A stretch of 64,000 bases of DNA, taken from Mycolicibacterium sp. lyk4-40-TYG-92. Lineage in GTDB: Bacteria > Actinomycetota > Actinomycetes > Mycobacteriales > Mycobacteriaceae. The stretch spans positions 1 to 64,000 of the forward strand of contig NZ_JARVRX010000001.1 of the NCBI RefSeq assembly GCF_030209435.1, read 5' to 3'. Each line of letters opens with the position of its first letter. Positions within the stretch are counted from its first letter, which is position 1. The notes beneath the pieces are model-generated. The model had not been told where the DNA came from, did no database searches, and saw only the letters and a program-made list of their open reading frames with translations. Both the position numbers and the translations under genes were made by a program. Shown here in pieces: positions 51,236 through 58,501 of this stretch.

Positions 51236-51277
51236 TGACGTTGGTGGTGGCCCGCCACCGTGACGTTGGAGGTGGCC
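51236..51277. repeat. Imperfect direct repeat in the acs upstream region
   Basis: Two 17-nt copies (TGACGTTGG-n-GGTGGCC, 51236-51252 and 51261-51277) with one difference lie 25 bp apart in the short region between acs and its divergent neighbour. They may be a regulator's tandem sites. Confidence 0.5.
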
Positions 51278-51303
51278 ACCCGGTGGCACTACATTGTGCG
51301 GAC

Positions 51304-52074
51304 GTGGCTGCACCTGACCCGCTGGCTCCCTTGGCCGAACTGCCCGGCGTGGCCGAGGCCGGAGACGAGGCGCGCGAAGCGCTCGGAAGGGCCCATCGGC
51401 ACAAGGTGAACCTGCGTGGCTGGCCGGCCACCGCGGCCGAGGCTTCGATGCGGGCCGCCCGCGCGTCATCGGTGCTCGACGGCGGATCCCTGAGTTTCAG
51501 TAAAGACGGCGAGGCGCCGGCCAAAGGTGAGCGTGCCGACGCGGTGCTGGCCGGCGCGCTGCGGGTGGCCGAGGCTCTCGAAGGTGGCGCGACAGCGCTC
51601 GTCGGCGTCTGGCAGCGGGCGCCGCTGCAGGCGATCGCCCGGCTGCACGCGCTGGCGGCCGCGGATCTGGCGGACCCGGACCAGCTCGGCCGGCCCCGCA
51701 CCGATGACCCAGACGTGGGCCGGCGGCTGGAGCTGCTCGGCGAGATCGTGGGCGGTGGGAGCCGAGTGCCGGCGACGGTGCTCGCGGCCGTCGCTCATGG
51801 CGAACTCCTGAGCCTGGCTCCATTCGGGGTGGCTGACGGTGTGGTGGCGCGTGCGGTGTCCCGGCTGATCACCATGTCCAGTGGACTCGATCCGCACGGT
51901 CTCGGCGTTCCCGAGATGTACTGGATGCGTCAGGTCGGCGAATACCGTGCCGCGGCACGGGGCTTCGCGTCGGGCACCGCCGACGGGCTGACGGCGTGGT
52001 TGATCTGCAGCAGCCGTGCGCTGCATTCGGGGGCGCGTGAGGCGCTGTCGATTGCGCAGGCGTCCGCCAAGTAG
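51304..52074 (+). CDS. Degenerate Fic-domain protein (Rv3662c-like)
   Basis: The 256-aa protein has the overall plan of a Fic domain: an N-terminal helical part with a WQRAPLQAIARLHALAA segment, then AHGELLSLAPFGVADGVVAR where active Fic proteins have the HPFxxGNGRxxR loop, and EYRAAARGFASGTADGLTAW near the end, as in Fic C-termini. The catalytic His is Ala and the GNGR is broken, so AMP transfer is unlikely. Length equals the M. tuberculosis counterpart. GTG at 51304 is chosen for that reason. It is probably a pseudo-enzyme with a binding role. Confidence 0.7.
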   Translation: MAAPDPLAPLAELPGVAEAGDEAREALGRAHRHKVNLRGWPATAAEASMRAARASSVLDGGSLSFSKDGEAPAKGERADAVLAGALRVAEALEGGATALVGVWQRAPLQAIARLHALAAADLADPDQLGRPRTDDPDVGRRLELLGEIVGGGSRVPATVLAAVAHGELLSLAPFGVADGVVARAVSRLITMSSGLDPHGLGVPEMYWMRQVGEYRAAARGFASGTADGLTAWLICSSRALHSGAREALSIAQASAK

Positions 52075-52111
52075 CGGTCCGTCCAGAACCGTCGCCAGCA
52101 AACGTGAACAC

Positions 52112-52428
52112 ATAAAAGCGGGCGGCGCTCCGTCGTCAGAGTGCATCTGACTCGGCTCGCCGCCCGCTAGCACGGAACCCCGGTTACCAAGCGTGCTTTT
52201 CGGGTTGTGTGGGTGGCCTCGGCGTCCCTGCGATGCGCTGCGACTACAACCCCACCCAAGGGGTCCTCTTAGTCGTTCGCTCTTCGCAACTACGCAGGCC
52301 CACAACGCTTTTACCATTGTCGCGGTATGTGCTCCGCGTGGGTGCCGGTATTCCGTGCTGGGATGCCCTCTTCGGGAGGTCGAACCTTCTCTTCCGGTTC
52401 GGTCTTGGCCTCGGGGGCTTCCGTGCTT
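52112..52428 (-). ncRNA. Ms1/MTS2823-type RNA polymerase-binding small RNA
   Basis: A 448-bp gap between convergent genes holds no protein gene. In M. tuberculosis and M. smegmatis the abundant RNA MTS2823/Ms1, which binds core RNA polymerase, lies between the counterparts of these two genes on the same strand as the HAD gene. Here a TAGTAC -10-like box on the minus strand (52439-52434) and a strong intrinsic terminator (52168-52117, then TTTTAT) would bound a message of about 315 nt, close to the 300 nt of Ms1. Ends are approximate. Confidence 0.85.
52117..52168 (-). terminator. Intrinsic terminator of the Ms1-type RNA
   Basis: On the minus strand AGCGGGCGGCG pairs with CGCCGCCCGCT (11 bp) and the second arm is followed by TTTAT. 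The loop contains a second hairpin, TCAGA/TCTGA. Confidence 0.88.
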
Positions 52429-52439
52429 CCTTTGTACTA

Positions 52440-52455
52440 CGTGACCGCAGTCACA
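52440..52455 (-). promoter_or_regulatory. CRP-like box next to the Ms1 -10 element
   Basis: TGTGA-CTGCGG-TCACG on the minus strand matches the CRP consensus TGTGA-N6-TCACA at nine of ten positions. It ends directly before the -10-like TAGTAC, so a bound regulator would compete with RNA polymerase. Binding is inferred. Confidence 0.55.
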
Positions 52456-52522
52456 TCAAGGGTCAATCACCGGCGATTTGTGATTGTTACTGAGGTGGCC
52501 TCAGCAACTCGTCGGTAGCTTT

Positions 52523-53392
52523 TCAGAAGCTCAGCCGACGCAGCAGCGAGTACGTCACGGCGCCCGCCGCGAGGGCGCTGGCTCCGACGGCCAGGGTGGT
52601 GGCCACCGCGGCGCCCGACGGCGCCGGCAGCCGGTCCCGCAGTGAGACCGGGCGGGTGAAGGTCAGTACCGGCCAACCGCGGGCGACGGCCTCCTTGCGC
52701 AGGGCGCGATCCGGGTTGACCACCGCGGGGTGGCCGACGGCCTCGAGCATCGGCAGATCGGTGATGGAGTCCGAGTAGGCGTAGCAGTGCTCGAGCACGT
52801 AGCCCTCGCGGGCCGCGAGCTCCTCGATCGCCTGGACCTTGCCTTCGGCGAAGCAGTAGAAATCGACGTCGCCGGTGTACTTGCCATCCGCGACGACCAT
52901 GCGCGTGGCCATCGAATGGTTGGCGCCGAGTTCGCGGGCGATGGGCGCCACGATCTCCTCGCCGGACGCCGAGACCACGACGACGTCGCGGCCGCACAGC
53001 TTGTGGTCGGCGATCAGGTTGGCGGCCTCGGCGAAGACCAGTGGGTCGACGATGTCATGGAGCGTCTCGGCGACGATCGACTTGACCTGTTCGACGTCCC
53101 AGCCGGTGCACATGTTGGTCAGATACGACCGCATGCGGTCCATCTGATCGTGATCGGCGCCGGACATCAGGAACAGAAACTGTGCGTACGTGGACTTGAG
53201 GACAGCTTGCCGGTTCAGCAGCCCCTGGTTGAAAAAAGGTTTGCTAAAAGCGAGGGTGCTGGACTTGGCGATCACCGTTTTATCGAGATCGAAGAAGGCT
53301 GCGGTGCGCACCGGAGCGCTCGACTCGGCCTCCTGACGCGGCGCGGCCGCGGCCTGGGCGGCCGGATCGGATGCGGTCACGGCTCCCAGCAT
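52523..53392 (-). CDS. HAD-IB family phosphatase (SerB-like)
   Basis: The 289-aa protein has the HAD motifs AAFFDLDKTVIAKSS (nucleophile Asp), VVVSASGEEIV and CYAYSDSITDLPML for metal binding. The C-terminus adds a hydrophobic helix (AAVATTLAVGASALAAGAVTYSLL), so it may sit at the membrane. SerB-like enzymes remove phosphate from phosphoserine or from lipid or sugar phosphates; the exact substrate is unknown. ATG at 53392 is used; GTG at 53380 also fits. It corresponds to Rv3661 and is divergent from the 6C RNA and ssd. Confidence 0.88.
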   Translation of the reverse strand: MLGAVTASDPAAQAAAAPRQEAESSAPVRTAAFFDLDKTVIAKSSTLAFSKPFFNQGLLNRQAVLKSTYAQFLFLMSGADHDQMDRMRSYLTNMCTGWDVEQVKSIVAETLHDIVDPLVFAEAANLIADHKLCGRDVVVVSASGEEIVAPIARELGANHSMATRMVVADGKYTGDVDFYCFAEGKVQAIEELAAREGYVLEHCYAYSDSITDLPMLEAVGHPAVVNPDRALRKEAVARGWPVLTFTRPVSLRDRLPAPSGAAVATTLAVGASALAAGAVTYSLLRRLSF

Positions 53393-53544
53393 ATGCTCCG
53401 GAACGCCGGTGCCGGGTGGGTGGCGGTGTGGCCGTGTCGGTCGCCGGTGGGGCGGCCGTCGTGGCGATTGACGTGCTGACACGCCCCTTTCACAGACAAT
53501 CAACAGTTGCGCACAGCCCTGTTGACGTGTGTATAGTGGGCATT

Positions 53545-53640
53545 ACCCGGCCAGCGCCGGGTGTGCATCAGCCCGACCCCCCGGGGCTGATCCACGACGA
53601 CCTCCGCCTCCTCCCCCCCTGGCGGGGGTCGTCCCTTTTT
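53545..53640 (+). ncRNA. 6C RNA (B11-type small RNA)
   Basis: The roughly 96-nt RNA has the two hairpins that define the actinobacterial 6C motif. The first (53567-53591) pairs ATCAGCCC with GGGCTGAT and holds a run of six C (53577-53582). The second (53596-53633) pairs GACGACC and CCGCC with GGCGG and GGTCGTC around seven C (53613-53619), followed by T5, so it is also the terminator. A TATAGT -10 box lies at 53532-53537. In M. tuberculosis B11 lies between the same two genes on the same strand as ssd. Confidence 0.93.
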
Positions 53641-53808
53641 CGGGGTCGGTCAAATTCCTCGAGGCATGGCTTCTTCGGCGCGGTTTTCGCCGGCGCCGGA
53701 TTCCTCGTCTCCTTGTGCGGCAGAGCTGTGACGGTCCCGCTCGGTCGACTGTCACGCGCAGCCCGCGAAAAGTTGCGGAACGACATTCTCACCAGGCCGT
53801 CAATAAAG

Positions 53809-53835
53809 TTGTCCACAGTTTGCGATTCATCCACA
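53809..53835 (+). promoter_or_regulatory. DnaA-box-like sequences before ssd
   Basis: TTGTCCACA (53809-53817) is a preferred mycobacterial DnaA box, and TCATCCACA (53827-53835) differs from the Escherichia consensus by one base. Both are in the same orientation with starts 18 bp apart. They lie about 50-80 bp before the ssd start and could tie it to replication initiation; this is inference. Confidence 0.5.
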
Positions 53836-53887
53836 TTCTGGGTGCGGGCTCTGGCGGCGCGGCCTGCCGCGCCTCACGGTGGATCCC

Positions 53888-54961
53888 ATGACGACGAACG
53901 GGGCCCTGGCGTTGATCGACGACGCCGGACTGCGCGACGAGATCGAGCGCGTCGCCGCGGCGGCGGGCATCAGGGTGGTGTACGCCGCAGAGCCATCGGG
54001 CCGGAAGGTGTGGCTCGGTGCCGCGGCGGTGCTGCTCGACGTCGCGGCTGCGCGGCGCTGTCGCGAGCTCGGGATGCCGCGACGGTCCGCCGTCCTGTTG
54101 ATCGCCACCGATGCGCCGGGCACCCGCGAGTTCGAGGCCGCGATGGTGATCGGCGCGCAGGAGGTCATCACGCTGCCCGGCCAGGAGTCGGGGCTGGTCG
54201 CCGTCCTGTCCGATGCCGCCGCCGGTGAATCCGAAGGCCGCCGCGGCGCCGTGGTCGCGGTGATCGGCGGACGTGGCGGCGGCGGCGCGTCGGTGTTCGC
54301 GATCGCGTTGGCACAGGCCGCGGGTGAACCGGACCGCGAGTGCCTGCTCGTCGATGTCGACTCCTGGAGCGGCGGCATCGATCTCGCCCTCGGTGCGGAG
54401 TGCGATGCCGGCCTGCGCTGGCCGGACCTGGCGGCAGCCGGGGGACGGCTCAGCTATCCGGCCCTGCGCGATGCGCTGCCGCGCCGGCGCGGCATGGCGG
54501 TGCTGTCGACCGGACGCACCGGCGCCGAGCTGACGCCGACGGCGCTCGCCGCGGTCATCGACGCCGGGAGCCGCGCCGGCGTGACCGTCATCTGTGACGT
54601 GCCGCGGCAGACGTCGGCTGCGGCGGAGACCGTCCTGGCCGCGGCCGATCTGGTGGTCGTGGTGGCGCCGGCCGAGGTGCGGGCCTGTGCGGCGACCCGG
54701 GTCGTGGCCGACTGGGTGACGGCGGTCAACCCGAACGTCGGCCTGGTGGTCAGGGGTCCCGCACCCGGTGGGCTCCGTGCGGCCGAGATGGCGACGATCC
54801 TCGGGCTGCCGCTGCTGGCGGCCATGCGGGCCGAGAGCAACCTCGACGGTGCGCTCGAGCGGGGCGGCCTCGGCGGGAGCCTGCGCAACCGGTCACCGCT
54901 GGCCGTGGCCGCCCGCCGCGTACTCGCGGTGCTACGCCAGCAGCCGGGGGAGGCGGCGTGA
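53888..54961 (+). CDS. ssd: Septum site-determining protein Ssd (MinD/TadZ-like)
   Basis: The 357-aa protein has an N-terminal receiver-like part and a MinD-fold ATPase-like domain. The P-loop reads GGRGGGGASVFAIALAQ, lacking the Lys of an active Walker A; later parts (LLVDVDSWSGGIDLALG and ICDVPRQTS) follow the MinD pattern. Ssd of M. tuberculosis (Rv3660c) alters septum formation and the dormancy response. It heads the tad cluster, so a TadZ-like localisation role for the pilus ATPase is also likely. ATG at 53888 is used; GTG at 53879 is close. Confidence 0.88.
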   Translation: MTTNGALALIDDAGLRDEIERVAAAAGIRVVYAAEPSGRKVWLGAAAVLLDVAAARRCRELGMPRRSAVLLIATDAPGTREFEAAMVIGAQEVITLPGQESGLVAVLSDAAAGESEGRRGAVVAVIGGRGGGGASVFAIALAQAAGEPDRECLLVDVDSWSGGIDLALGAECDAGLRWPDLAAAGGRLSYPALRDALPRRRGMAVLSTGRTGAELTPTALAAVIDAGSRAGVTVICDVPRQTSAAAETVLAAADLVVVVAPAEVRACAATRVVADWVTAVNPNVGLVVRGPAPGGLRAAEMATILGLPLLAAMRAESNLDGALERGGLGGSLRNRSPLAVAARRVLAVLRQQPGEAA

Positions 54962-54992
54962 CGCCCAGCGAGAAGCCGGAGGCGGACCGCGC

Positions 54993-56159
54993 ATGACATC
55001 GTCATTGGTAGACCGTGTCCGGGAGCGACTGGCTGCGCAGACCAACGGTGCCCTGCATCCGAACGCGGTGGCGGCGGCCATCCGCGCCGAGTCGGGCGGG
55101 GTCCTCGCCGACAGCGACGTGCTGGCCGGCATGCGGCTGCTGCAGACCGAACTGACCGGTGCCGGAATTCTGGAACCGCTGCTGCGGGCGCCCGGTACCA
55201 CCGACGTGCTGGTCAGCGCGCCCGACGAGGTATGGGTCGACGACGGAAACGGGCTGCGCCGCAGCACGATCCGGTTCCCGGACGAGAACGCCGTGCAGCG
55301 CCTGGCACAACGGCTCGCGCTGGCGGCCGGACGCCGGCTCGACGATTCGCAACCCTGGGTCGACGGCCACCTCGCTGGCATCGGTGGTGGCTTGACCGTG
55401 CGGTTGCATGCCGTGCTGCCCCCGATCGCGGCTGCCGGCACCTGCCTCTCGCTGCGGGTCCTGCGTCCGGCGACGCAGGACCTGGCCGGCCTCGTCGGAT
55501 CCGGGGCCATCGCGCCACCCGCCGCGGCGCTCATCGCCGACATCGTCGCCGCGCGGCTGGCGTTCCTGGTCTCCGGCGGCACCGGCGCCGGCAAGACCAC
55601 CATGCTGTCCGCGCTCCTCGGGGCGGTCGACCCCGCCGAGCGGATCGTCTGCGTCGAGGACGCCGCCGAGCTGGCTCCGCACCATCCGCACCTGGTCCGG
55701 CTGGTTGCGCGCGGCGCCAACGTCGAGGGCGTCGGCGAGGTGACGGTGCGTGACCTGGTGCGACAGGCACTGCGGATGCGCCCGGACCGCATCGTGGTCG
55801 GTGAGGTCCGCGGTGCGGAAGTCGTGGACCTGCTCGCCGCGCTCAACACGGGCCACGAGGGCGGGGCCGGGACGGTGCACGCGAACAGCCCCGCCGAGGT
55901 GCCGGCCCGCATGGAGGCGTTGGCGGCGGTCGGCGGGCTGGACCGGGCGGCGCTGCATTCGCAACTGGCGGCCGCGTGCCAGGTGGTGCTGCACACCGCG
56001 CGGGCCCGCGACGGGCGTCGGCACCTGAGCGAGATCGCGGTGCTGCGCCGCGCCCCGGACGGGACCGTGACGGTCGTGACCGCGTGGCACGTCGGCCGGG
56101 GAGCCGGTGCGGGCATGCCCGCGCTGCGCGAGCTGCTGGCTGCGCGGGGCCGGTCGTGA
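54993..56159 (+). CDS. tadA: Tad/Flp secretion ATPase TadA (CpaF-like)
   Basis: TadA powers assembly of Flp-type pili or export by a type II/IV-secretion-like machine. The 388-aa protein has the family N-terminal helices, VSGGTGAGKTTMLSALLG with Lys201, the Asp box DAAELAPHHP, and MRPDRIVVGEVRGAEVVDLL with the following GHEGGAGTVHANS (Walker B and His box). ATG at 54993 has GGAGGCGG upstream. Its TGA overlaps the GTG of tadB. Confidence 0.93.
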   Translation: MTSSLVDRVRERLAAQTNGALHPNAVAAAIRAESGGVLADSDVLAGMRLLQTELTGAGILEPLLRAPGTTDVLVSAPDEVWVDDGNGLRRSTIRFPDENAVQRLAQRLALAAGRRLDDSQPWVDGHLAGIGGGLTVRLHAVLPPIAAAGTCLSLRVLRPATQDLAGLVGSGAIAPPAAALIADIVAARLAFLVSGGTGAGKTTMLSALLGAVDPAERIVCVEDAAELAPHHPHLVRLVARGANVEGVGEVTVRDLVRQALRMRPDRIVVGEVRGAEVVDLLAALNTGHEGGAGTVHANSPAEVPARMEALAAVGGLDRAALHSQLAAACQVVLHTARARDGRRHLSEIAVLRRAPDGTVTVVTAWHVGRGAGAGMPALRELLAARGRS

Positions 56160-56932
56160 GTTCCGCGCTGCTGCTGGCACTGGCCGTGCTGGTCGCGCCC
56201 CCGGCGGGTGGCGCCGGGCGCCTCGTGCATCGAAAACGGCCGGTGGGATTCCGGCCGCGGCTGCTCTGGCCGGCAGCGGCAGCGGCCGCTGTGGCAGCGC
56301 TCGTCGTGCTGCCGATGCCGGTGCTGCTGGCCGGCTCGGCGGTGGTCGGCACTGCCGGGCTTCGGTGGCGGCGCTCACGGCAAGCGGCACAGCGCGCCCG
56401 TGAAGCGCAGACCTTGCAGGGCGCGCTGGGCATCCTGGTCGGGGAACTGCGGGCCGGGGCGCATCCGGTGGCGGCTTTCGATGCCGCGGCCCAGGAAGTC
56501 GACGGGCCGGTCGCTGCGGCGTTGGGGGAGGTCGCGGCGCGGGCCCGCCTGGGTGCCGATGTCTCGGCCGGCCTACGCGCCGTCGCGGGATCGTCGGCGC
56601 TGCCCGCCCACTGGCAGCGCCTCGCCGTGTACTGGCAACTGGCGCTCGACCACGGTCTGGCGATAGCCCCGCTGATGCGCGCTGCCGAGCGTGATGTCGT
56701 CGCGCGCGAACGCTTTTCATCGCGGATCAGGGCGGGCATGGCCGGCGCCCGAACGACGGCAGCGGTGCTGTCGGGGCTGCCCGCGCTCGGAATTGTCCTG
56801 GGCCAGTTGATCGGTGCGCATCCCGTGCGCTTCCTGCTGGGTGAGGGCGCGGCGGTACTGGCGGTCGGCGTGGTGCTGTGTTGCCTCGGCCTGCTGTGGT
56901 CGGACCGCATCATCGCGCGGGCACAACGATGA
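56156..56932 (+). CDS. tadB: Tad pilus assembly membrane protein TadB
   Basis: The 258-aa protein is a type II secretion F-domain protein with helices at both ends and the central ALGILVGELRAGAHPVAAFDAAAQE, LGADVSAGLRAVA block. It forms the inner-membrane platform that TadA pushes against. GTG overlaps tadA and the TGA overlaps the ATG of tadC. Confidence 0.88.
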   Translation: MSSALLLALAVLVAPPAGGAGRLVHRKRPVGFRPRLLWPAAAAAAVAALVVLPMPVLLAGSAVVGTAGLRWRRSRQAAQRAREAQTLQGALGILVGELRAGAHPVAAFDAAAQEVDGPVAAALGEVAARARLGADVSAGLRAVAGSSALPAHWQRLAVYWQLALDHGLAIAPLMRAAERDVVARERFSSRIRAGMAGARTTAAVLSGLPALGIVLGQLIGAHPVRFLLGEGAAVLAVGVVLCCLGLLWSDRIIARAQR

Positions 56933-57498
56933 GCGCGGTGCCGATTCTCCTGCTCGCGGTGGCGGTCCTGCTGATCCCCGGCGCGGCGACGCACCGAATC
57001 CGGCCCCGTCTGCCGGACCGCTCCGCGCCGGCCGCGCACCCGGACGACCCGCTGGCGGTGCCGTCGAGCCTGGACGTGCTGGCCGCCTGCCTCTCGGCGG
57101 GCATGGCGACCGGTGCGGCCGCGGGGGCGGCGGTGCCGTCGGCACCGGCCGGTCTGGCAGGCGTGCTGCGTCGCGCGGCCGAACTCCTGGCTCTGGGTGC
57201 GGGCCCGGCGACGGCCTGGGCAGAGCCGGGTCGCGGTAGCGATCCGCACGTGATCGCACTGCTCCGGCTGGCGCGGCGGTCGGCGTCGTCGGGCGCCGCG
57301 CTGGCCCGGGGCGTCGCCGAACTGGCAGAGCAGGCCCGGGCCGACGCCGGTGACGCGGCGGACGCGGCCGCCGAGCGGGCCAATGTGCTGATCGCCGGTC
57401 CGCTGGGGCTCTGCTATCTGCCGGCCTTCGTCTGTCTCGGCATCGTGCCGGTGGTCGCCGGCCTCGCCGGTGACGTGTTCCGGTCGGGGGTGTTCTGA
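56929..57498 (+). CDS. tadC: Tad pilus assembly membrane protein TadC
   Basis: The 189-aa protein, Ala-rich and helical, repeats the F-domain pattern (LDVLAACLSAGMATGAAAGA, SSGAALARGVAELAEQARADA) and ends with a helix GLCYLPAFVCLGIVPVVAGL. It is shorter than many TadC proteins, as in other mycobacteria. ATG overlaps tadB. Confidence 0.85.
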   Translation: MSAVPILLLAVAVLLIPGAATHRIRPRLPDRSAPAAHPDDPLAVPSSLDVLAACLSAGMATGAAAGAAVPSAPAGLAGVLRRAAELLALGAGPATAWAEPGRGSDPHVIALLRLARRSASSGAALARGVAELAEQARADAGDAADAAAERANVLIAGPLGLCYLPAFVCLGIVPVVAGLAGDVFRSGVF

Positions 57499-57520
57499 TC
57501 ACAACAAGGGGAGGAAAACC

Positions 57521-57724
57521 ATGAAAATGACCAGCTTTCGCGCGCTCGAGGCGCGTGCGACCTTGCTGCTCACCGATGAGAGCGGAATGTCGACGGTGGA
57601 GTACGCCATCGGCACCGTGGCCGCCGCGGCGTTCGGCGCGATCCTCTACACGGTGGTCACGGGGGACTCGATCGTCAGTGCGCTGACCAACATCATCTCG
57701 CGTGCTCTCACCACCAACCGATGA
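57521..57724 (+). CDS. Flp-pilin-like small protein (DUF4244)
   Basis: The 67-aa product has a short leader, then ESGMSTVEYAIGTVAAAAFGAILYTVVTG. The Gly-Met-Ser-Thr-Val-Glu-Tyr pattern is that of Flp prepilins, cleaved after Gly with Glu5 kept. It is the likely main subunit of the structure built by TadABC. GGGGAGG before the ATG gives strong translation. M. tuberculosis Rv3656c is the counterpart. Confidence 0.85.
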   Translation: MKMTSFRALEARATLLLTDESGMSTVEYAIGTVAAAAFGAILYTVVTGDSIVSALTNIISRALTTNR

Positions 57725-58046
57725 CCGCGGCGGCGTCACGGTCGAGGCGGCGTTCGCCGTCGCGGCGCTCGTCGCCGTCGCCGTCCTCGGTGTCGGCGGG
57801 CTGGGTGCGGTCGCGGCGCAGGTGCGCTGCATCGACGCGGCCAGGGAAGCGGCGCGACTCGCGGCCCGCGGCGACGACGGTGCCGCCGTCGAAACGGCCC
57901 GCCATCGCACCGGACCCGACGGAGCCTCGGTCGAGGTGCGGCGCGATGGCGGGCGGATCGTCGCGCGGGTCCGGGTTCGGGCGCCGCTGCTGCCCGGCGT
58001 CACGGTGGGGGCCGAGGCCGTCGCGGCACCCGAACCTGGGGCCTGA
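57702..58046 (+). CDS. TadE-like pseudopilin
   Basis: The 114-aa protein has DRGGVTVEAAFAVAALVAVAVLGVGGLGAVAAQVRC, a TadE-type leader with the conserved Thr-Val-Glu-Ala, and an extracytoplasmic beta region (SVEVRRDGGRIVARVRV). It starts with GTG inside the end of the Flp-pilin gene, 23 bases of overlap. It is a minor component of the Tad system, as Rv3655c. Confidence 0.8.
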   Translation: MLSPPTDDRGGVTVEAAFAVAALVAVAVLGVGGLGAVAAQVRCIDAAREAARLAARGDDGAAVETARHRTGPDGASVEVRRDGGRIVARVRVRAPLLPGVTVGAEAVAAPEPGA

Positions 58047-58380
58047 CGAGCGGGGCTCGGCGACGGTGTTCGCGGTCGCGCTGATTGTGGTGTTGATCGG
58101 GATCCTGACCGGCGTGGCCGCAGTCGGCGCCGCGGTGATCGGTCGGCATCGGGCGCAGTCAGCGGCCGACTTGGCCGCACTCGCCGCCGCGGGCGCATTG
58201 GCTGCCGGACCCGGCCGATCCTGTAGCCGGGCGGCCGCCATCGCCGAAGCCATGGACAGCCGGGTCGAGCACTGCTCGGTGGAGCGGCTGGATGTGGTGG
58301 TCGACGTGGAGGTGCCGGTGCGATTCGGTCGCTGGCACCTGGGCGACGCGCACGGCCGGGCCCGTGCCGGGCCAGGCTGA
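57946..58380 (+). CDS. TadE/TadG-like protein (Rv3654c-like), start uncertain
   Basis: The reading frame contains DERGSATVFAVALIVVLIGILTGVAAVGAAVIGRHRAQSAADLAALAAAGALAAG, split by the usual TadG-like helix and followed by a Cys-containing, beta-rich end. The conserved start would be near 58030, where no ATG or GTG is in frame. The nearest is the ATG at 57946, inside tadE by 101 bases; a CTG at about 58036 is a further option. It ends the tad cluster. Export or pilus assembly function is inferred from neighbours. Confidence 0.65.
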   Translation: MAGGSSRGSGFGRRCCPASRWGPRPSRHPNLGPDERGSATVFAVALIVVLIGILTGVAAVGAAVIGRHRAQSAADLAALAAAGALAAGPGRSCSRAAAIAEAMDSRVEHCSVERLDVVVDVEVPVRFGRWHLGDAHGRARAGPG

Positions 58381-58481
58381 CGGTAATACGGTGGTGACAA
58401 CGATGAGGAGGCCGCAGAAGAACAGATCACCCCACCCGGGGCGATCGGTCGTTGTGTCCCTTGCCATGTCGCTACCGTAGA

Positions 58482-58501
58482 ATCTCAACGATGGTTGAGA
58501 T
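58482..58501. promoter_or_regulatory. SoxR-type operator spanning the soxR start codon
   Basis: ATCTCAAC-GATG-GTTGAGAT is a perfect palindrome with 8-bp arms covering the ATG at 58491. A TAGAAT -10 box lies at 58478-58483, partly inside it. The TSS would fall at or next to the ATG, so the message is probably leaderless and a bound SoxR would block both RNA polymerase and the start. Confidence 0.8.

Noticed and set aside
53613..53627. C-run/G-run as possible G-quadruplex
   Set aside because: The runs are explained by the 6C RNA hairpin and its terminator stem.
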